Shown here: positions 32,839 through 41,770 of the stretch, one piece after another | How the letters are laid out: each line of letters opens with the position of its first letter | How positions within the stretch are numbered: the first letter of the stretch is position 1 | Assembly: GCA_948330435.1 (NCBI GenBank) | Contig: CAOJBY010000010.1 | Coordinates: 58,640-122,639 of the forward strand | Direction of reading: 5' to 3' | Length of the DNA stretch: 64,000 nucleotides | From: an uncultured Lachnoclostridium sp. | GTDB lineage: Bacteria; Bacillota; Clostridia; Lachnospirales; Lachnospiraceae | The notes under the pieces: model-generated | What the model saw: the letters and a program-made list of their open reading frames with translations, nothing else | What the model was told of the DNA's origin: nothing | Databases searched by the model: none | Position numbers and translations under genes: made by a program

Positions 32839-33644
32839 CACAGCAAAACTCCTTTTTATTTGGGTATCCAAAATATGTATGACAATCATGCTATGCATAC
32901 TTTTTGAAAAATATAGGTCTATTAACAGAATGTATCGGCTGTTTTAGATTTTTTCTGTGCATAAAAAGTAATGTATACTCTGTACATGTTTCTGAAACAG
33001 AACGTATGATGGTTTTTCCTCAATGTTTCTATTATTTACTTTCTTATCTCTGTTTTTATAGGAATGGGTGCATGTCTTATAAAGCTACATTATTTTCTTC
33101 GGGTTTAAACAATTTGAGGGATTGATTATGAACAATATTTAGATTGATATAGAAGAGAGGATTACTTTTATTGTTATTTTTTATTCTATCTTTTGATCTT
33201 ATTGCTTGTGGAAAGAAATTATTAAGCTTGAAAGGTAATGTATATGGATTCCATTTCCTCCCCCCTTTTATTTTTGCGTTCCATACCTTTTTTACCCTAT
33301 TTAAACCTATTTTTTAAAAAAATTATTCCCTTCATCCATGCTTTTATAAATTATGGTTAATCTTAACCTTTTCTCAAAAGGTTAAACTCCATTGATATAA
33401 TTTTTCCCTTTCTTTGTATAAACTCACTTGCATTTCTTTCATTTTATCATAATAGAATAGTAGTTGCTGATTCATAAAATTTATCACTAGCCTTATTGTT
33501 GTAATGATATTTATTCTCTTTTTTTCATAGTTTCTATATTCTGTGCTTTATCCCCTTTACTAACTAGATTTATTTTGGTTTATAAATAAATGCTGGCATA
33601 GAAAAAGGAATAGGTTGATTCCTATTCCCCTATCTATCAAACAA
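32839..33644. other. AT-rich region without a supported gene
   Basis: About 800 bases of AT-rich sequence inside the element. Short open frames on the plus strand lack good ribosome sites and coding character. I see no repeat array, tRNA or clear terminator. Confidence 0.5.
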
Positions 33645-33836
33645 TTACTTTTTTTCCTGTGGTGTTATATATCCCCATGCCATTGCTAAGATTTTAGTTA
33701 TCTTGTCCAGGATACGGATATTCTGTAATTGTTGACCATTTTGCGGCAATGCTACTGTGGCCTTTAGTTCTCCATATTGTGTATAAATGTATAATAATCC
33801 GTCTGCCTGCCAAACATACATCCTATTTAACCACAT
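33645..33836 (-). CDS. Hypothetical small protein, element operon
   Basis: 63 residues, not recognised (MWLNRMYVWQADGLLYIYTQ). It has a good site, GGGAGG, nine bases before the ATG. It overlaps the preceding small gene by 14 bases, so the pair forms an operon. The size and position recall small structural or regulatory proteins of Rep-type elements. No function is assigned. Confidence 0.55.
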   Translation of the reverse strand: MWLNRMYVWQADGLLYIYTQYGELKATVALPQNGQQLQNIRILDKITKILAMAWGYITPQEKK

Positions 33837-34014
33837 CTTGATTTCCCTCCCTTGGTATCATTACTACCATATTACTATATAAATTCCTTGCAATAGATTT
33901 TGCTCTTCGATCAGTTGATTCATTAGAACTGTCTACATGAATAGATGCCCGAAGCCTGCTTTTTATTTCTCCCTCAGCTTCCTCTTGGTAATATGCACTA
34001 GCAGTAATAATCAT
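33823..34014 (-). CDS. Hypothetical small protein, element operon
   Basis: 63 residues, not recognised. It has a strong site, AAAGGAG, before ATG at 34014. The sequence is hydrophilic and charged (EEAEGEIKSRLRASIHVDSS). It heads a two-gene unit with the frame at 33645, separated from the gene upstream by the terminator at 34089-34117. Confidence 0.55.
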   Translation of the reverse strand: MIITASAYYQEEAEGEIKSRLRASIHVDSSNESTDRRAKSIARNLYSNMVVMIPREGNQDVVK

Positions 34015-34088
34015 GTCCTTAACTCCTTTCTTTTTTTTAGTTTTATTTTCTAATTGACGTATATTCTCCAGGTATCCATAGAAAAATA

Positions 34089-34117
34089 CCCTATGTCAAG
34101 TTGAATTTGACATAGGG
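34089..34117 (-). terminator. Terminator after the 159-residue element gene
   Basis: Perfect stem CCCTATGTCAA with TTGACATAGGG, followed on the minus strand by TATTTTTC. Confidence 0.75.
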
Positions 34118-34146
34118 CATTGTACCTTATTATCCTCTCTTTTATC

Positions 34147-34626
34147 CTATTTCTCTTTGACTTCCTTTTTCATGGTTGCTTGCGGCTTTAAAACCTCTAC
34201 AATCTCAATCTCTCCATTCTCTTGTAACCTTGCTCCACCTTGTATCAAACCGATTTCTAACATGGCAGATAATTTGTTTTTGGTAACCTCACTATGACCA
34301 AACCGGCTGTTTAACAGGATGTACTTGTCTCCATTTAAACCGATTACGGCATACAGGATATTTACCGGACAATCTTCATTTAATGGATGCATACTGGTTA
34401 AGGTTGTCTTTACCATGATGTTATTCTGGAAAAAGCTCTCACTATCCAAAACTACTTTGTTTTCACTGTCCAGTGTCAGACCTAAGATTGTTTCATCCGC
34501 ATTGATGGCCTTAACGATATCTTTCTCGGTCATGCCTATGATTTCTCCGGTCTTGGTTTCAAACAATTCATAACCCTGAATCCTGCAACTAAACTGATTT
34601 ACTTGGTTTACTACGATTTTACACAT
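34147..34626 (-). CDS. Hypothetical element protein
   Basis: 159 residues, not recognised. The start at 34626 is set by an ideal AAGGAGG site; an in-frame codon at 34671 has none. The protein looks globular, with segments such as YELFETKTGEIIGMTEKDIV and GDKYILLNSRFGHSEVTKN, and a Lys-rich C terminus. It lies downstream of rep and could take part in replication or copy control, but nothing in the sequence shows this. Confidence 0.65.
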   Translation of the reverse strand: MCKIVVNQVNQFSCRIQGYELFETKTGEIIGMTEKDIVKAINADETILGLTLDSENKVVLDSESFFQNNIMVKTTLTSMHPLNEDCPVNILYAVIGLNGDKYILLNSRFGHSEVTKNKLSAMLEIGLIQGGARLQENGEIEIVEVLKPQATMKKEVKEK

Positions 34627-34950
34627 AATGTTTTCCTCCTTAGAAAAATGTTTTTTATTTAACTTATACACACATTCTAACGCTGAAAAACTACGGTGTC
34701 TGTTGACGTAATAGCCAGAAGTGAATCATATTTTTTAGGGAGATTGCCGCATGAAATGAGAGCTGTTAGGGAATATAGCCAATTTGTATTTATTATATAA
34801 TTACTGCTTGCATATATGGTATATGTGCAATAAAGAGAGTTAAAATAAACTTATCTATCTTAACTCCCTTTAAAATTATTACTCCCTAAATCTTTAATTA
34901 TTTTTTATCTATGTTTGCATATGATGTATTTTTGATGAATTTAATCTTGT
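34627..34950. other. Non-coding stretch after rep, candidate replication origin
   Basis: 324 bases without a gene. It holds two adjacent dyads: TTGCATATAT...ATATGTGCAA (about 34808-34830) and AAAGAGAGTTAA...TTAACTCCCTTT (34832-34871). Rolling-circle elements often place an origin hairpin near rep. The nick site was not identified, and the second dyad could instead be a weak rep terminator. Confidence 0.35.
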
Positions 34951-35895
34951 TTAATCTTTCTTCTTTTGTATTTTCTCTGCACATTCTAATAACTTGAATC
35001 GCTCTGGATATTTTGCACTTGATGAAATATGATGAAAGGTGCTTTTCCATTCCTCATATCCATATCTTTCTAATGTATCATTTAATATCTTTTGATTATC
35101 ATAATAATATAGGATTTCTCCTGTTTCTTGGTCTGCTGTTTTGGCTTTTACGCCTTGTACTTTTTCTGATGTATACAACAATTTATTTTTCTTTGTCCTA
35201 ATATCTTGGAATACCTCTCTACATTCCTCTAACTCATTTTCCCTCCATGTCCTCAAGACGATATTCCTTTGTAGGTTTTTTGAACATAAATAGCCCTTTT
35301 CCCCTTGTAATTCCTTTAAACCTACCTCTTGCATGTTGCGGATACAATAGCTAACTTTATCATAAAAATCGCTATTTGCTTTTATATACTCTATCCAGAC
35401 ATATCCTCTTTTCCATATGGTCTCTACTTCTTTGTTGGTTGTCTTGTGATCTAAATTACATATCAGGTGATAGTGCCAGTTCCCTGTCTTTTGCCTTGCA
35501 AACACACCCACATATTTAAAATTGTTGTATTTACGGTTCATCCTTAAGATGAAATTCTTAAACTCCCTGTGTGCAGTATCTAAATCCGTATAATCTTTCT
35601 CACCCCTTTGAGTATCATCAAACGTTAATGTTAAAAAGGATACGTTTGGAACCGCAAAATTATTGTAGATTAATTCCTTTAGTGTTTCCCTTCTTTTCTT
35701 CAATCGCTGATAATAATTGAACGCTGCATAGGAAGATTGTTTCTTCTCTTTATCTTCTTGCTCTTTATCTTCTTGTCTCTTGACTGGGATTTTCTTCTCT
35801 TTGTATATGGTATCCTTTGGTATCCCGTAATCTACATCCTCATAAACGATTACTTGTGTCCTCCTTGCCCCTATGACAAGCTTAATCTCTTCCAT
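34951..35895 (-). CDS. HUH-type rolling-circle replication initiator (Rep)
   Basis: Predicted endonuclease of 314 residues that nicks the origin to start rolling-circle replication. Motif 1 is NVSFLTLTFDD near residue 91 and the metal-binding HUH motif lies in NWHYHLICNL near residue 148. A candidate nucleophile Tyr is in KVSYCIRNM near residue 191. The pattern resembles the REP_ORF2/G2P-type Reps of inovirus-like elements and small Firmicute plasmids. ATG at 35895 has a GGTGGTGA site; GTG at 35907 is the alternative. It implies that the excised circle can replicate. Confidence 0.82.
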   Translation of the reverse strand: MEEIKLVIGARRTQVIVYEDVDYGIPKDTIYKEKKIPVKRQEDKEQEDKEKKQSSYAAFNYYQRLKKRRETLKELIYNNFAVPNVSFLTLTFDDTQRGEKDYTDLDTAHREFKNFILRMNRKYNNFKYVGVFARQKTGNWHYHLICNLDHKTTNKEVETIWKRGYVWIEYIKANSDFYDKVSYCIRNMQEVGLKELQGEKGYLCSKNLQRNIVLRTWRENELEECREVFQDIRTKKNKLLYTSEKVQGVKAKTADQETGEILYYYDNQKILNDTLERYGYEEWKSTFHHISSSAKYPERFKLLECAEKIQKKKD

Positions 35896-35988
35896 TTGTT
35901 TCACCACCTTTATAAGTATGACTTCAGAATACCATATTGTTTAACATAAAAAAATTAGCAGAATAGATAAACTTATTTTGTGCTTAAG

Positions 35989-37536
35989 TCATCTTTTCCT
36001 GCTTTTTTGGAATGTGCAAAATATATGTTGTTGCATAAAAAAAGAATGTTGTTGAAAACATTCTGGCATGTAGGGCATTGTGCAATTTGCCTTTACTCGA
36101 TTTTTTTTATAGTATGAATAAGATTGGTTTTGAATATTTCTATCTAGGGTGTTAAACTCTTTTACATTTGTTAACTCATAATATCTGCTGATTTCACTTT
36201 CATGTAAGATTAAATCCTTTTCATTGTCTATCTCTTCATATTTTACTAATAGAACATAGAGGGTTTGTTCTTTGGTGGGGTCTGTGGGGTCTAGGGTTAC
36301 TGTGCCTTGGGAGGTGCCTTTCTGTATATGCGGCCTGGGCTTTATGGGGTCCCAAGTTGGTGGGGCCGTGGGGTTCTTATCCCTCGTCGTTTTCCATTCC
36401 TCTACTATATACTCTGGTTCATCCTCTATTTGTATTGTCTTTGGATTTTCTTTGCGAAGGAAACTGCCATCCCAACTTATGACTTCCTCCGTTTCTTTGT
36501 CACGTGTACAATATACTTTTATGATATTTATTTTATTCTTCTTTAGATCTTCTACCTCTGGGGCTGGCCCTGGGGTTTCGCCTAATGGGTAATCCCAGGT
36601 GTGGGTGCTTAGGTTCATTACATCACTAAACCTATAAACTACTACATCATATCCATAAGTCCTTAATTCCTCAGCACTTATAAATTGTGTCTCTATATTT
36701 GGATCTGTACCAACACTTTTCCTCACTGGCATATCCATTTGCCCCCAAGTGTTGACACCCTTCCAAGTTTCCTCTAATTGGAGGGATATTGCAAAAGCAC
36801 CATTGGTTCCTCTCCTTAACCATACATTACCATATGGCATGTGCAACCAACCACTTAATCTACCACTCCAGTTAAAGGCTGTTCCGGCAAAAATGCCTAT
36901 TCTTTCATTATATTCATCTAACATGTCAAATAGAGATAACCCCTCTATGATTATATAAAATTCCTCATTATTTGGATCATTTACATATTGCTCTAATATT
37001 TCAGTCCCCCAAATCTTTTCAATCAATCTTAGTCCATTACAGTATTCCTCTCCTTCCTCTGTTGTATATATCCAATTTTCTAATTGCTGTCCATTTGAGG
37101 TAAACCCATACCAAGGATGTGGCATTTCATTGTTTCCAGATTCATTTAAAAAATCTTCTGCATCATCATAAATTCTGTTTACTTTTGATACTTCTTGAGA
37201 TTCACGTGTGGCACCTAGATAAGAACTTGCCCATAGTCCATGTGCCGGGTCTGGTCTTGTTAATCGGAATACATCCTCATGTGTACCATTACCAAACCAC
37301 ATGTCTATTGTCTTATCTACATTTTTATCTGATTCTGATACTATAGATATTCTATAACCCTTAAACTTCTCTGACCAAGGATGCTCTATATCAACGTTTG
37401 TTCCATTTACAGTATCATGGTATTCACCATTTACACCACCTGTTGCATGAGCAGGAGAAGTGTTTAAAAGTACTATTAATAATAACAGTGATATGATTGT
37501 AAATAATATTGGGATGTAACTTCTTTTTCGTACCAT
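35989..37536 (-). CDS. Large secreted protein of unknown function, element cargo
   Basis: 515 residues with a clear signal peptide (hydrophobic IPILFTIISLLLLIVLL, cleavage after AHA near residue 32) and an AAAGGAGG site. The mature part is rich in Trp, Asp and Glu (PWSEKFKGYRISIVSESDKN). A Pro-rich segment occurs near residues 330-340, followed by a beta-rich module. There is no C-terminal membrane anchor or sorting signal. The last 20 or so residues are Phe/Gln/His-rich and odd, suggesting a late frameshift or drift. I do not recognise the family. Together with the lipoprotein at 38522 it makes a pair of exported cargo proteins. Confidence 0.75.
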   Translation of the reverse strand: MVRKRSYIPILFTIISLLLLIVLLNTSPAHATGGVNGEYHDTVNGTNVDIEHPWSEKFKGYRISIVSESDKNVDKTIDMWFGNGTHEDVFRLTRPDPAHGLWASSYLGATRESQEVSKVNRIYDDAEDFLNESGNNEMPHPWYGFTSNGQQLENWIYTTEEGEEYCNGLRLIEKIWGTEILEQYVNDPNNEEFYIIIEGLSLFDMLDEYNERIGIFAGTAFNWSGRLSGWLHMPYGNVWLRRGTNGAFAISLQLEETWKGVNTWGQMDMPVRKSVGTDPNIETQFISAEELRTYGYDVVVYRFSDVMNLSTHTWDYPLGETPGPAPEVEDLKKNKINIIKVYCTRDKETEEVISWDGSFLRKENPKTIQIEDEPEYIVEEWKTTRDKNPTAPPTWDPIKPRPHIQKGTSQGTVTLDPTDPTKEQTLYVLLVKYEEIDNEKDLILHESEISRYYELTNVKEFNTLDRNIQNQSYSYYKKNRVKANCTMPYMPECFQQHSFFMQQHIFCTFQKSRKR

Positions 37537-37681
37537 TGTTTGCTTGTCCTCCTTTATCCAAAATTATTGACAACTATTTTTTATCTTAATCTATTTTAGA
37601 TGTATATTTGGGGGCTTGAAGTGAAATTAAATAAGCACTGACTTTGTGGGGTCAGTGCCTGCTATAAAAGTTCTTCTATAA

Positions 37682-38065
37682 TTACTTATTCTTTGCATGT
37701 TCAGTACAGAAATTTATTCTGTCAATTATTTCTTTTATAACTTCTTGCTTTATCATACTAAAAATATATGCCTTTAAATATTTCTTATTAACTTTTTCAT
37801 ATACATGATCTATCATATTCCTAAAATAACTTGTAATAGATGGATCGAAATATTTAAAAGATTGCTTTGTACTATCTGTAAGATATTTACTCGCTTCCCC
37901 TATTTGAGACATATATAATGCACATAAATCAAAGGCGTATGTATTAGTATCTAAATCTATCTCTGTACACTTAAAATCTTTTAATACCATTTTGATTTTC
38001 TGTTGATTTTGTGATATTTTTAAAAGTAATTGAATATCTTTACTGTATGATTTAGTCATACCCAC
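37682..38065 (-). CDS. HEPN-domain (HepT-like) toxin
   Basis: 127 residues, helical. The motif RNMIDHVY near residue 80 fits the R-X4-H-X-Y signature of HepT-type HEPN proteins, which are RNases or RNase-like toxins held in check by a partner nucleotidyltransferase. Its start overlaps the end of the MNT gene by 10 bases, the usual arrangement of this toxin-antitoxin class. It probably stabilises the element in the host. Confidence 0.8.
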   Translation of the reverse strand: MGMTKSYSKDIQLLLKISQNQQKIKMVLKDFKCTEIDLDTNTYAFDLCALYMSQIGEASKYLTDSTKQSFKYFDPSITSYFRNMIDHVYEKVNKKYLKAYIFSMIKQEVIKEIIDRINFCTEHAKNK

Positions 38066-38379
38066 TTCACTTCCCTTAAAATTGTCTTATAAACTGAATG
38101 TTTATTTTGCGGAACTCCTATAGACAAAGCATATCTATCAAGTTCTTCATCATCCTCTTTCAGTAATTCAAGCCATAATATATCCACAGGAATACTAAAT
38201 AGTCCTTTGATATACTCTGCTATATCTATTCGCATTGAATCACCATCTATTACTACATCTATATCACTATCTATTTTTGATGTATTATTTGCATATGAAC
38301 CAGCTAATCCTATTTTTATGTTATCATATTTATTATATACGCTTTGCAATGTTTTTATAATCTCTGATAGATTAAGCAT
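38056..38379 (-). CDS. MNT-type nucleotidyltransferase antitoxin (MntA-like)
   Basis: 107 residues of the minimal nucleotidyltransferase fold. The GSX10DXD motif is complete in LAGSYANNTSKIDSDIDVVI near residue 27. MntA proteins silence HepT toxins by adding AMP to a tyrosine next to the catalytic motif, and the Tyr in the partner's RNMIDHVY is in the right place. The start at 38379 is chosen for its GAGGTGGTG site; the frame is open to 38412. Confidence 0.82.
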   Translation of the reverse strand: MLNLSEIIKTLQSVYNKYDNIKIGLAGSYANNTSKIDSDIDVVIDGDSMRIDIAEYIKGLFSIPVDILWLELLKEDDEELDRYALSIGVPQNKHSVYKTILREVKWV

Positions 38380-38472
38380 TATAATCACCACCTCATATAT
38401 AGTATACCGCAAAATTGGAAAAATTACAAATTACTGTTTAAACTTATTAAAAATTTGTTTCTATTGAGTTTT

Positions 38473-38511
38473 TTACCCAGATGCTAAGATAAATTATCTT
38501 GGCATCTGGGT
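38473..38511. other. Strong stem-loop in the element
   Basis: Stem TTACCCAGATGCTAAGAT paired with ATCTTGGCATCTGGGTA around a short AT loop. It lies just beyond the lipoprotein stop. The T-run is on the wrong side for a minus-strand terminator, so its role (processing, origin or weak terminator) is open. Confidence 0.5.
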
Positions 38512-38521
38512 AGAATATTGA

Positions 38522-40135
38522 TTAATCTTCAAAATTTTCAGATGTTATTAATTGATCTGATATATCATCCATTGCTTTCTCTGAATCTTCTAAATATTTG
38601 TAAGGGTCAAAATATACCTTGCCAAACATAAATTTACACCATGTACCATTTGCTAATTCGGCTTGAGGTAATAATAATTCTGGATCATTAGCTAATGCTA
38701 CCTTGGCTTCTTGGTCTGTCATTTGACGCCAGGATGTGTCTCCAGGTTTTCCAACTACTTCATTATATGTACCACCGTTAGGACTAGTCCATGTACCTGT
38801 TTTAGTTATAGATTCATATGCATCTATACTATCTTTTTCTTTGTCTGTTGTAGCATTAGCTTTTAATTGCTCTATTTCTTCCTGTGTGAGAGCTGTCCCA
38901 TCTACGATATCTCCATTTACCTCTGTGTCTTGGTATTCTCCATTGCCTTGGCTAGTGTCAACATCACTGACTTGATCTCCCCGACTTATGCTTTGTCCCT
39001 CGTTTAAACCTAACTCTGAATCTGTTGCATAACCATCTCTGGTTGCTATGGCTTCATTTGCTCTTAGAATTAATTCGATGGCTTCTCCCTTTGTTAAAGC
39101 TTCATCCCAATTACTCTCTTCACCTTCTATTAAACCTAACTGTTTGCTGACTACCATTGCTTTGAATAATTCTTTGTCCATTCCTTTGTGGGGTTCGTTG
39201 ACCATTAGAGACATGATTCCTGCTTTCCATCTGTCTGGGGCTTCATTGGTCTTTTTGTCTTTGATGCCTGCTCTAAGGGCTATGTCTTGGGCATTGCCTG
39301 TGTCTTTGTATGCCTTGTCATTATCCTTTACAGCCGCATATTCGTTGCTAAAGTATCTTTGAACTATCGTATATATGGCTTCTGCTCTGGTGATTGTTCC
39401 ATTGAAAGTTGTTGAATCTAAACTTTTACTTTCTACATCTAAGTAAGAATTGTCTAGTGCTTGGCTTGCTAACTTGACTTGCTCTGAATCACTTCCTACT
39501 AAGGATACTAAATCACTATTGGATTGTAGGTTTGTATCTACTGGGGTATCACTCTTTACTAGACCAGCTAGAAATTCACCACGAGTTAGGGTACTGTTTT
39601 TGTTTGCATAGCCTACTTCATTGTCATCAAATAAACTAAAATAAGCATTGATTGCTATATCTCTGATTGTCTTTTCATCACTTTCATCTATGTCTATATA
39701 ATTATTTTGAACATATTCTGTTAGATCCGTGAGGGTGTCACTGTCTTTGAGTATATCTGCAAATACTTTGTTTTGCATTGCATAGTAGAGGGTGCTGTTG
39801 TTTGTCCAGTTGCCCTCTAGGTCTATGTAACAAGGACCATTCTTCTTTCCTTGATCGAAACTTAATACCCGGAATAGATCGTCAAAACCCATTCTGAACT
39901 CTTGGTAGTTTGACTGTGATCCTAGTTCTGTCCATGCTAGGGTGGATTCTGTGCCTTGTTCTTCTTCATAATAGGAGGGTACGGCTACTTCAATCTCTAT
40001 TGTAGATCCCTCCCGCAATAGTTCGACCATCTCTTTTGAAGAAACTGAAGCACAGCCCATTATTTGACTGCACATGATTAACATTGTTATTGTTGGTATG
40101 ATGAGCTTTTTGATCTTCATAAACTTTCCATCCAT
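38522..40135 (-). CDS. Large lipoprotein with SLH-like repeats, element cargo
   Basis: 537 residues. The N terminus is a lipoprotein signal (LIIPTITMLIMCSQIMGC, Cys near residue 28). Three segments resemble S-layer-homology motifs: LTRGEFLAGLV, ITRAEAIYTIVQRYF and LTKGEAIELILRAN. An acidic Ser/Gly/Asp-rich linker near 385-420 precedes a C-terminal region (ATTDKEKDSIDAYES, GTWTSPNGGTYNEVVGKPG). It is probably anchored to the membrane and faces the cell wall. Not assigned to a known system. Start with AAAGGAG at 11 bases; the ATG at 40120 is an alternative. Upstream of the MNT/HEPN pair. Confidence 0.75.
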   Translation of the reverse strand: MDGKFMKIKKLIIPTITMLIMCSQIMGCASVSSKEMVELLREGSTIEIEVAVPSYYEEEQGTESTLAWTELGSQSNYQEFRMGFDDLFRVLSFDQGKKNGPCYIDLEGNWTNNSTLYYAMQNKVFADILKDSDTLTDLTEYVQNNYIDIDESDEKTIRDIAINAYFSLFDDNEVGYANKNSTLTRGEFLAGLVKSDTPVDTNLQSNSDLVSLVGSDSEQVKLASQALDNSYLDVESKSLDSTTFNGTITRAEAIYTIVQRYFSNEYAAVKDNDKAYKDTGNAQDIALRAGIKDKKTNEAPDRWKAGIMSLMVNEPHKGMDKELFKAMVVSKQLGLIEGEESNWDEALTKGEAIELILRANEAIATRDGYATDSELGLNEGQSISRGDQVSDVDTSQGNGEYQDTEVNGDIVDGTALTQEEIEQLKANATTDKEKDSIDAYESITKTGTWTSPNGGTYNEVVGKPGDTSWRQMTDQEAKVALANDPELLLPQAELANGTWCKFMFGKVYFDPYKYLEDSEKAMDDISDQLITSENFED

Positions 40136-40251
40136 TTGTTAGCGTTCTCCTTTTCCTAATAGTGTTTGTGGTGATATGCTCTTCGCATACCACCACAAAA
40201 ATTTTATTTTTCTTTATTTTATTTTTATGCCCGATTGTATGTATAATACAT

Positions 40252-40701
40252 TTAAAATACGCTTGGATTTATTCCTACCTTGGGATTATCTACTTTTGCT
40301 TTATTGTTACATAATAAGTTAAACGCTTTATTTTTAATACTTTTAAGATTGATTGTATTATTATTTATGATAACTGTTTCTCCATTCTCCTTTTCTTTCT
40401 CTACTTTACCTCCGCTTAATTGTTCTATAATTTCTAACCCCTGTATTGTAATATCCAAAACCTCTAATCTGGTACCTCCCTTGTTTGAGGTCTTAATGCA
40501 TTTACTTTTGCTTAACTCTAATATACTGCTTACAAATAATTGTTCATCAAAATCACTTGAGCCTTGATTTCCCTCTATAAATGCTTGCACTTTTTCATCT
40601 AAGGATGAATGTTCAAAACCCTTGCCCTTAAACTCTTTCAAATCTTTTATCAGTTCTAAGACCTCAATATCATATGTTGTAAGCTCTTTAATATCCATCA
40701 T
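40252..40701 (-). CDS. Hypothetical element protein, probable regulatory role
   Basis: 149 residues, not recognised. The N-terminal half has the look of a winged helix or other small helical domain (LTTYDIEVLELIKDLKEFKG, then LEVLDITIQGLEIIEQL). It diverges from the XRE gene at 40835, and its promoter (40732-40760) overlaps a palindrome likely bound by the XRE protein. This resembles the control region of a prophage-like switch. Confidence 0.55.
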   Translation of the reverse strand: MMDIKELTTYDIEVLELIKDLKEFKGKGFEHSSLDEKVQAFIEGNQGSSDFDEQLFVSSILELSKSKCIKTSNKGGTRLEVLDITIQGLEIIEQLSGGKVEKEKENGETVIINNNTINLKSIKNKAFNLLCNNKAKVDNPKVGINPSVF

Positions 40702-40731
40702 ATTAACCCTTCCTCCTTTGTATTTAGTATT

Positions 40732-40760
40732 ATTATACTTCCTTTAAGTCAATTTTTCAA
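40732..40760 (-). promoter_or_regulatory. Promoter of the 149-residue element gene
   Basis: -35 TTGAAA (40760-40755), 17-base spacer and -10 TATAAT (40737-40732) on the minus strand. Confidence 0.6.
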
Positions 40761-40774
40761 TGCTTTTAGCATTG
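40758..40774. promoter_or_regulatory. Palindrome overlapping the -35 box, candidate XRE operator
   Basis: CAATGCT-TTT-AGCATTG, 7-bp perfect arms. It lies between the divergent XRE and 149-residue genes and overlaps the -35 box of the latter. A related half-site, AAAGCATTT, follows near 40790. Confidence 0.5.
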
Positions 40775-40834
40775 TTTTGTTGACCTATAGAAAGCATTTA
40801 TTGTCTACAATAAACTAATAACAGGAGGTCTCAT

Positions 40835-41119
40835 ATGATTCATGGATTAGGTGAACGGTTACACCAACAAAGAATACTAAACCACCTTTCTCAAAAGGAA
40901 GTTGCCTTGACACTTGGCGTTTCCCCGTCTGTTGTTTCTAATTATGAGACAGGCGGAAGAACACCAAGTGTGGAAGTTCTTATGGCCCTTGCCAGACTTT
41001 ATCATTGCTCTACGGATTATTTACTTGGGTTTAATACCCGTGAGAATGACACCATTGATACTTCTATGCTGACACCAGAACAAAAAACTTTTCTTGTGCA
41101 ATTCCTTAACAGCTTATAA
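40835..41119 (+). CDS. XRE family helix-turn-helix regulator
   Basis: 94 residues. A HTH_3/Cro-type domain covers residues 5-60 (LSQKEVALTLGVSPSVVSNYE, then ALARLYHCSTDYLLGFN). An AGGAGG site precedes the ATG. It is the only plus-strand gene well supported in the element and faces away from the 149-residue gene, like a phage or ICE repressor. It may control excision or replication genes. Confidence 0.9.
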   Translation: MIHGLGERLHQQRILNHLSQKEVALTLGVSPSVVSNYETGGRTPSVEVLMALARLYHCSTDYLLGFNTRENDTIDTSMLTPEQKTFLVQFLNSL

Positions 41120-41371
41120 ACTATTCTTGTGTTGGCTATTGCTTGTTATTATATCCAGGATATTTAATACATAAGCATCTTGTAAATATTGTATGTAATG
41201 TTCTAATACATATATACTGGATATTTCATTCTCTTTATCATTATATGGCATATGCTTGATACCTACTTGTATCACCTCCAATACATTTGTTAAGTGATTC
41301 ATTTCTGAATCTAATTCATTCAACAGATTGATTATTAAATCTGTTGAATTTAGGTTTTGAATTGCCCTCAT
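41114..41371 (-). CDS. Hypothetical small element protein
   Basis: 85 residues, not recognised; mostly helical (LIINLLNELDSEMNHLTNVLEV). A good AAAGGAGGGG site precedes the ATG at 41371. It converges with the XRE gene, overlapping its last bases. Confidence 0.6.
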   Translation of the reverse strand: MRAIQNLNSTDLIINLLNELDSEMNHLTNVLEVIQVGIKHMPYNDKENEISSIYVLEHYIQYLQDAYVLNILDIITSNSQHKNSL

Positions 41372-41515
41372 CCTTTTCCCCTCCTTTCTTTTTAAGGTAG
41401 TGGGAGAGTAACGCTGAATAAGGGAAAAGGCAAGGTATTTTTTTAAAACTTTTAATGTTTTTATGGGATGTTTTCTTCCTTTTTTCTCTATAAACCCTTT
41501 CTCTAATTTTCTTGT

Positions 41516-41770
41516 TTAACTTTGCTCATCAAATTTTTGATTTTTAATTTTAACTTCTTTTGCACTTTTACTGTTCTTTAATTTTTCCTCTTTTGTATGA
41601 TGATTTTTTTCAGATTGTAAGAGCCGAAAATCACTTCCTTTTCCTCTTATCTTTTGATTGATAATTTCCTTTTTATTGTTGATAATTATTTTATGTATCT
41701 TAACTGTACAGCGATTTTTGCTCTTTGTATGAATGGCATGGTATATTTGCAAAATATGAGCTGTTTTCAT
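41516..41770 (-). CDS. Hypothetical Lys/Asn-rich small protein
   Basis: 84 residues, not recognised, low in complexity and very basic. Its start overlaps the resolvase stop (ATGA), implying coupling. It may be a DNA-binding helper or simply a tolerated open frame in AT-rich DNA. Confidence 0.4.
   Translation of the reverse strand: MKTAHILQIYHAIHTKSKNRCTVKIHKIIINNKKEIINQKIRGKGSDFRLLQSEKNHHTKEEKLKNSKSAKEVKIKNQKFDEQS

Noticed and set aside
32904..33125. A 73-residue plus-strand gene in the element
   Set aside because: No ribosome site, odd composition (Cys/Phe/Tyr-rich) and located in AT-rich non-coding DNA.
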